From Pseudomonadota bacterium (GTDB lineage Bacteria > Bdellovibrionota > UBA1018 > CAIMNF01), in assembly GCA_027482725.1 (NCBI GenBank), contig JAIXVT010000112.1, positions 1 to 9,289 of the forward strand: 9,289 nucleotides of DNA, written 5' to 3'. Below the pieces are notes generated by a model, which worked only from the letters and a program-made list of their open reading frames with translations, was not told the DNA's origin and ran no database searches. A program made the translations under genes and the position numbers. Positions 5,574-9,289 of the stretch are shown here, in pieces; the stretch's first letter is position 1, and each line of letters starts with the position of its first letter.

Positions 5574-6419
5574 TTATCCTTGGCCTCCCAATAATCCCAG
5601 CACACTCTTAATGGATGAATTGGCTTGGGCAAGAACCGATACTCCGGATTGCAACAGGATTTGGTTCTTGGTGAGTTCTGACGTTTCTTCGGCAAGGTCG
5701 GCATCACGGATTCGGCTGTTTGCCGTCATCATGTTTTCCTTGCTGATCATTAAATTACTTGCTACAGATTGCAGTCGGTTCTGCATGGCTCCGAATTCGG
5801 CCCGGATTTTGGTCACAGAAGTGATGGCATTATCCAAAGTGCCCAAGCAGTTCTGTGCGCTGACTTTATCCGCAAGCGAGGCCAAGTTCAGACCGAGTGA
5901 AACGACGTTACAACTCGCGTTGAACGGGTCGAACAGCTTCACTCGGTCGACCAAGGGGTTGTTGCGGGTACCAATTTGGACTTCGAAAGATGAACCGGTT
6001 CCATTCAGCAGTGGATTTCCGTTGAATTCCGTTGCGTTGGATATGCGTTCGATCTCTTCGGCGAGCATTTGGAATTCGGTGTCTAAGAACTTTCGTTCTT
6101 TATCTCCTACCGTATCCGAAGACGCTTGGACTCCAAGCTCTCGCATGCGTATTAAAATATTTGAAATTTCGACTAAGCCACCTTCAGCAACTTGAATCAG
6201 AGAGATTCCGTCCTGAGAGTTGCGTTCTGCTTGGCCTACGCCCCTGATTTGAGCGCGTAGTCCTTCGGATATCGCTAACCCCGCGGCGTCATCGCCCGCG
6301 TGATTGATGCGTGAACCTGAACTCAAGCGTTCTAGCGTGCGATCAAGACCTGATCGGTTCATGCGCAAGTTGCGTTGAGCAACGAGCGATGGAACGTTTG
6401 TATTGATTCTCAAGCCCAT
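5574..6419 (-). CDS. fliC: flagellin (first of three tandem copies), with two cysteines
   Basis: A 281-aa flagellin and the most diverged of the three. It begins MGLRINTNVPSLVAQRNLRM, carries LSSGSRINHAGDDAAGLAISE and NSRIRDADLAEE, and ends SVLGLLGGQG, three residues longer at the tail than its neighbours. The central linker is short, so D2/D3 are absent. Cys170 and Cys191 lie in the linker and the start of the C-terminal D1 region; the other two copies have none. The ATG at 6419 has AAGGAGG upstream and the family start MGLRINTN; an in-frame ATG at 6446 is less likely. It is preceded by a sigma28 promoter, so it is probably a late (FliA-dependent) flagellar gene and may also feed transcription into the two copies downstream. 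CCTTC/GAAGG can form a hairpin (6422-6437) that places the Shine-Dalgarno in its loop. Confidence 0.96.
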   Translation of the reverse strand: MGLRINTNVPSLVAQRNLRMNRSGLDRTLERLSSGSRINHAGDDAAGLAISEGLRAQIRGVGQAERNSQDGISLIQVAEGGLVEISNILIRMRELGVQASSDTVGDKERKFLDTEFQMLAEEIERISNATEFNGNPLLNGTGSSFEVQIGTRNNPLVDRVKLFDPFNASCNVVSLGLNLASLADKVSAQNCLGTLDNAITSVTKIRAEFGAMQNRLQSVASNLMISKENMMTANSRIRDADLAEETSELTKNQILLQSGVSVLAQANSSIKSVLGLLGGQG

Positions 6420-6479
6420 AACCTTCCTCCTTGAAGGTCGTTTCACCCTTGCATCGCCAATCCATGGCGTTTTTGGGTC

Positions 6480-6515
6480 GTGAGTGTGATTTCAATCTTT
6501 GAAAATCCCACTCAC
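6480..6515 (-). promoter_or_regulatory. 5'-terminal mRNA hairpin of first flagellin
   Basis: GTGAGTG/CACTCAC (6480-6486 with 6509-6515), one mismatch, then GATTT/AAATC (6488-6492 with 6503-6507) and a possible further 3 bp. The predicted start of the sigma28 transcript (about 6513-6515) coincides with the first base of the stem, so the mRNA would begin with this hairpin. Such 5' hairpins can protect abundant mRNAs from decay; this role is inferred. Confidence 0.5.
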
Positions 6516-6520
6516 AAGCT

Positions 6521-6548
6521 TTATCGGCTGTGTCACGACGGACCTTTA
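6521..6548 (-). promoter_or_regulatory. sigma28 (FliA) promoter of first flagellin
   Basis: On the minus strand TAAA (6548-6545), 16 bases, then GCCGATAA (6528-6521). The -10 matches the enterobacterial sigma28 consensus exactly; the spacing is one base longer than TAAA-N15-GCCGATAA. It lies about 100 bases upstream of the flagellin start. Confidence 0.8.
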
Positions 6549-6590
6549 GAATTTTTTTTTCACAATCAATGATTTTTTTTTAAAAAGCAC

Positions 6591-6618
6591 TTGAACTATT
6601 TCTGATGCGTTGTAACAT
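6591..6618 (+). promoter_or_regulatory. candidate sigma70-type promoter of the lysine-rich small gene
   Basis: TTGAAC (6591-6596), 16 bases, TAACAT (6613-6618), following long T-tracts at 6552-6560 and 6573-6581 that could act as AT-rich upstream or bent DNA. It would give a leader of about 43 nt before the ATG at 6668. Chosen by eye. Confidence 0.45.
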
Positions 6619-6667
6619 CGAAAGTGTAATAAGTTGTCTAGGCAACAATTTTCCAATGGAGGAAAAC

Positions 6668-6733
6668 ATGGCTAAGAAGAAAACTGCAAAAAAGAAAACT
6701 GCTAAGAAAAAAACTTCTAAAAAGAAGAAATAA
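6668..6733 (+). CDS. 21-aa lysine-rich (A/S)KKKT repeat protein
   Basis: ATG to TAA, 21 codons, with a strong GGAGG six to seven bases upstream. The product is Met followed by four 5-residue units: AKKKT, AKKKT, AKKKT, SKKKK. Thirteen of 21 residues are Lys and there are no acidic residues. It resembles a piece of the basic tail of histone H1-like bacterial proteins, so nucleic-acid binding is a reasonable guess, but no family is recognised. The lysine codons vary between AAG and AAA and the Ala codons between GCT and GCA from unit to unit, which suggests the peptide is selected rather than a recent DNA slippage product. Promoter, ribosome site and an excellent terminator frame a compact monocistronic gene. 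It is divergent from the flagellins and convergent with pyrD. It could alternatively be a small RNA with a fortuitous frame, but the ribosome site argues against that. Confidence 0.7.
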   Translation: MAKKKTAKKKTAKKKTSKKKK

Positions 6734-6746
6734 CTCTAGCAGAGTT
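6732..6746 (+). other. small hairpin after the lysine-rich gene
   Basis: AACTCT/AGAGTT (6732-6737 with 6741-6746), a 6-bp stem with a 3-base loop that begins within the stop codon. It may help stabilise the 3' end upstream of the terminator. Confidence 0.3.
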
Positions 6747-6755
6747 AAAGAAAAG

Positions 6756-6787
6756 AGCCCCGAGAGAAATCTCGGGGCTTTTTTTTT
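6756..6787 (+). terminator. intrinsic terminator
   Basis: AGCCCCGAGA (6756-6765), GAAA tetraloop (6766-6769), TCTCGGGGCT (6770-6779), then a run of T to 6787. A textbook rho-independent terminator for the small plus-strand gene. Read on the minus strand, the same hairpin is followed by CTCTTTTCTTT, so it may also help terminate pyrD, which ends at 6795. Confidence 0.95.
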
Positions 6788-6794
6788 GCAATTT

Positions 6795-7805
6795 TTACCG
6801 CATTTTTAGGGTTTTTGGCCAAAACGGACCACCGTATACCCAGTGGGAATAGACCTGTACGGCTACAGCACCCGCTTTTAGTCGGAGTGACACGTCGTGA
6901 GCTGTTTGAATTCCTCCCACGCTGACCACGGGTAGGCGTCCATCTTGGACGGCCCAGGAGAGGACCTCTTCTGCTCGTTGCTTTAAAGGAGCACCGCTGA
7001 GGCCAACGGCGTAGGTCACCCCGTCGGCAAAAACTTCCGATTTTAGGGTGTTGGTCAGGATCAGGCCGTCAAGATTGTTGTTTTTTGCAACAGTGATTAA
7101 CCCCTCAAGGTCATCGCGGGACAGTTCGGGAGCAAACTTTACCCAAAGCGATGTTCTCCTTGAGGACTGCGATAAAACATTCTGAACCGACGATAAAATT
7201 AATCCTAAATGCTCTGGAGTTTGGAGATCTCGTAAGCCCGGGGTGTTGGGCGAACTGATGTTTACGACAAAGTAGTCCGCGCAATCCAAAAAACTTTGGG
7301 CCACTGACGAATAGTCCAGATGAGCCTGGGCATTGGGCGTGGTTTTGTTTTTCCCCAGATTCACTCCGACTAAAAACCCATTCGGTAACTTTGGCCGAGC
7401 TCGACGGAGGTTTTCCGAAACCAGACCCGCGCCCAGATTGTTGAAACCCATTCGATTAAGTAGCGCTTCGCGCTTGGGGTCACGGAACAAGCGTGGGCGC
7501 TCGTTTCCGCCTTGCGGCCGTGGGGTCACCGTACCGATTTCTGCAAATCCGAAACCAAAAGCGGGTAGGTGCTCCACAACCTGCGCATTTTTATCAAAAC
7601 CTGCGGCTAAACCCACTCGATGGAGGGCATGATCAAATATGCTCCGTTTAAATGACAGGTTAAGGTGTGGCGTTTTTTTTGAAGGACGAAGTAAGGGCCC
7701 AAAAAGACTGCCGACCATCCGAATAAAAATGAGTCCTAAGTGATGGCTCCATTCGGCCGGGAGAATAAAAACAAGGTTTCTTAGCCATTTCCACACAGGC
7801 GTCAT
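6795..7805 (-). CDS. pyrD: dihydroorotate dehydrogenase (quinone), class 2
   Basis: A 336-aa protein, the same length as E. coli PyrD. It oxidises dihydroorotate to orotate with FMN and passes electrons to the membrane quinone pool, the fourth step of pyrimidine synthesis. Residues 1-40 (Trp/Leu/Phe-rich, LPAEWSHHLGL) form the helical membrane-contact and quinone-entry region typical of class 2. FMN and substrate motifs follow: GLAAGFDKN (65-73), IGTVTPRPQGGNERPRLFRD (90-109), NRMGFNNLG (117-125), VGVNLGKNK (146-154), NISSPNTPGLR (182-192) with Ser185 as catalytic base, WVKFAPEL (221-228), TNT (251-253), GLSGAPL (268-274) and VSVGGI (294-299). The start is well supported by the complete N-terminal domain, though no clear ribosome site is visible. 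The start codon lies only 14 bp from the divergent rnr start. The tail ends close to a terminator shared with the small plus-strand gene. Confidence 0.96.
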   Translation of the reverse strand: MTPVWKWLRNLVFILPAEWSHHLGLIFIRMVGSLFGPLLRPSKKTPHLNLSFKRSIFDHALHRVGLAAGFDKNAQVVEHLPAFGFGFAEIGTVTPRPQGGNERPRLFRDPKREALLNRMGFNNLGAGLVSENLRRARPKLPNGFLVGVNLGKNKTTPNAQAHLDYSSVAQSFLDCADYFVVNISSPNTPGLRDLQTPEHLGLILSSVQNVLSQSSRRTSLWVKFAPELSRDDLEGLITVAKNNNLDGLILTNTLKSEVFADGVTYAVGLSGAPLKQRAEEVLSWAVQDGRLPVVSVGGIQTAHDVSLRLKAGAVAVQVYSHWVYGGPFWPKTLKMR

Positions 7806-7819
7806 GATAGCATCAGGGA

Positions 7820-9289
7820 ATGTCGAATGTCTTTTATGATCGCTCGGGCAAGCCCCACACCATCAAATCAAAAAAAACAGAGTCTTCGGAAAAACCCTCA
7901 AAACCCAGCTCATCCGGTAAGAAAAAACCTTCTCCAAAATCCCCAACGCTCGGGGTAAAAAAATCGGAGTCTAAATTCAGCAAAGAACCCGGTCGCAAGG
8001 ACAAGTCTAAATCTGGGTTTAAATCTAAACCCGGGTCGCGATTCGAAAAGCGCCCGCGTCCCGAGCGTGGGCCAAGTCCGCAGGGGCTGGCGCAAACGCT
8101 TAAAGCCACTGTTGATATGAACAAAAAAGGGACAGCTTACCTGATTTTTGAATCGAAATCGATTGAAGATGCGTTTCTCCCCAAGCATTTTTTGGATCAG
8201 GTGTTCCATGGAGATCGCGTGGAAATCAAAGTCGCTGACGGTCGAATCCAGTCGGTGAAAGTATTGGAACATCGATTTAAAGAAATCTTTGGTCGAATCC
8301 GGATTCAATCGCAAAAGTTTTCTCAAAAAGGCGCTAGGCGAACGGGAGTGCTGGTGTACGAACGTAAAAAAACCCGCGCTGAGATTTGGGTTGGGGTATT
8401 GCCCGAAAAAATTAACGATCAAGATTGGGTGCACGCTAAAATTCATTTTGATCATGGGAAGGGCGAAGGCCCTTGGGCCGAAATTATCGAAATCATTGGC
8501 CCAGAAATCCCAGCAAGCTATGACATCGCCATGGTTGCAGGCGAATTCAATTTAAAAGAGCACCACACCCCCCAGGCGGTGAAAGAAGCCGAAGCGTTTA
8601 AGCTTGATTTAAATTCGCCAGATCTTGCCGACCGTACAGACCTTCGTCACTTGCCGTTTATCACCATTGATGGGGAAACCGCACGAGACTTTGATGATGC
8701 GGTCTATGTAGAGAGGTTGAAATCCCCTCAGGCCTACCGTTTGTGGGTGGCGATTGCGGATGTCAGCCATTATGTAAAAGCAGGGACGGTGCTTGATGCC
8801 GAAGCGTATGAGCGTGCTACCAGCGTTTATTTCCCCGAGCGCGCGTTTCATATGTTGCCACGGGCATTGTCCGAAGACCTGTGTAGCTTAAAGCCTCGGG
8901 TGCCGCGCTTGTCTATGGCCTGTTCCATAGATTTTGACGATCAAGGGAATCCCTCCCACACCAAAATGTATTCGGCCATTATTGAGAGCCGTAGGCGCGC
9001 CACGTACACCGAAATTGAGGCGGAAAAAAATGATCCTCAGCATGCAGATCTTTTTGCGTTGTATCGCATCTTGCGTCAGGCCCGCACCCGCCGGGGATCG
9101 GTCGACTTTGATTTTCCCGAAAGCGAAATTCACTTAAATGAAACCACGGGAGAACCGTTAGACATTTTTGTCCGCGAACGCAACGATGCGCACCGGTTGA
9201 TTGAAGAGTTTATGATCGCGGCCAACGAGGCAACGTCGCGTTGGATGATCGAAAAAGATTTACCCTTTATCTATCGGATCCACGAAGAA
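7820..9289 (+). CDS. rnr: ribonuclease R, partial (3' end beyond window)
   Basis: 490 codons are visible, open to the right edge. RNase R is a 3'-5' exoribonuclease that degrades structured RNA. Residues 1-88 are a basic, Lys/Ser/Pro-rich, probably disordered tail with about 26 Lys/Arg against 8 Asp/Glu. A cold-shock RNA-binding domain starts about residue 92 (TLKATVDMNKKGTAYLIF), followed by a second OB-like region. The RNB catalytic domain has IDGETARDFDDAV, with metal-binding Asp284, Asp290, Asp292 and Asp293 spaced as in RNase II and RNase R. VAIADVSHYV, TSVYFPERAFHMLP and LSEDLCSLKP follow. The ATG at 7820 is the first after an in-frame TAG at 7808. AGGGA lies immediately upstream, unusually close for a ribosome site. 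The next in-frame ATG (8117) would cut into the cold-shock domain. The helix-turn-helix domain found at the N-terminus of E. coli RNase R is absent. Confidence 0.95.
   Translation, partial: MSNVFYDRSGKPHTIKSKKTESSEKPSKPSSSGKKKPSPKSPTLGVKKSESKFSKEPGRKDKSKSGFKSKPGSRFEKRPRPERGPSPQGLAQTLKATVDMNKKGTAYLIFESKSIEDAFLPKHFLDQVFHGDRVEIKVADGRIQSVKVLEHRFKEIFGRIRIQSQKFSQKGARRTGVLVYERKKTRAEIWVGVLPEKINDQDWVHAKIHFDHGKGEGPWAEIIEIIGPEIPASYDIAMVAGEFNLKEHHTPQAVKEAEAFKLDLNSPDLADRTDLRHLPFITIDGETARDFDDAVYVERLKSPQAYRLWVAIADVSHYVKAGTVLDAEAYERATSVYFPERAFHMLPRALSEDLCSLKPRVPRLSMACSIDFDDQGNPSHTKMYSAIIESRRRATYTEIEAEKNDPQHADLFALYRILRQARTRRGSVDFDFPESEIHLNETTGEPLDIFVRERNDAHRLIEEFMIAANEATSRWMIEKDLPFIYRIHEE

Noticed and set aside
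5611..6247. Plus-strand open frames (up to 194 codons) opposite the first flagellin, with similar ones opposite the other two
   Set aside because: They are shadows of strongly conserved flagellin genes, recur at equivalent positions because the genes are homologous, and have no ribosome sites or recognisable domains.
6455..6474. CGCCA/TGGCG hairpin followed by TTTTT as a plus-strand terminator
   Set aside because: The stem is only 5 bp and no plus-strand gene ends upstream of it; it lies in the flagellin leader and is probably incidental.
8015..8032. Perfect 7-bp inverted repeat GGGTTTA/TAAACCC inside rnr
   Set aside because: It lies in the low-complexity coding tail made of repeated Lys/Ser/Gly/Phe codons and needs no separate function.
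7834..8455. Minus-strand open frames of 96 and 181 codons opposite the start of rnr
   Set aside because: They are antisense to the RNase R frame, whose protein motifs are unmistakable; the long open frames reflect its Lys/Ser/Pro-rich codon bias.

Overview
The window most likely comes from a member of the Bdellovibrionota or a related delta-proteobacterial-type lineage. This is inferred from tandem short flagellins lacking a variable central domain, a receiver protein with a C-terminal helical tail, a basic-tailed RNase R and roughly balanced GC. No rRNA or other taxonomic marker is present, so the assignment is tentative.

Left part (1-1600). A transposase of the IS1-like zinc-ribbon/HTH/DDE type runs off the left edge on the minus strand. 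Next to it, also on the minus strand, is a response regulator with an intact receiver domain and no DNA-binding domain.

Middle left (1600-3410). The interval after the response regulator is not empty. It holds a well-supported 6S RNA gene on the plus strand (about 1733-1907), with its own sigma70-type promoter, a closing stem, an apical hairpin and the conserved 6S core. It is followed directly by an unrecognised 207-aa protein gene. The longer reading frame with a TTG start for that protein lies inside the 6S RNA and is probably wrong. The unknown gene converges with, and overlaps by 48 bp, an RmlD-like SDR gene in which the catalytic tyrosine position is a leucine.

Centre (3430-6550). Three flagellin genes lie head to tail on the minus strand (277, 277 and 281 aa). 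Each is followed by a strong stem-loop without a U-tract. The two downstream copies share an unusual leader: an extra Shine-Dalgarno, a 4-5 codon mini-ORF containing the flagellin's own Shine-Dalgarno, then the flagellin start. The most upstream copy has a clear sigma28 (FliA) promoter and a hairpin at the predicted mRNA 5' end. Its product is the most diverged and carries two cysteines.

Right part (6550-9289). A 21-codon gene for an almost pure (A/S)KKKT repeat protein runs divergently from the flagellins. It has a promoter, a strong ribosome binding site and a textbook intrinsic terminator. It converges with pyrD (class 2 dihydroorotate dehydrogenase). pyrD and rnr (RNase R, running off the right edge) are divergent, with only 14 bp between their start codons. 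RNase R carries a lysine/serine/proline-rich tail where the usual N-terminal helix-turn-helix would be.

The genes do not form one pathway. The coherent unit is the flagellin cluster; the rest is regulatory (6S RNA, response regulator) and housekeeping (pyrD, rnr). I found no CRISPR array, tRNA or rRNA.
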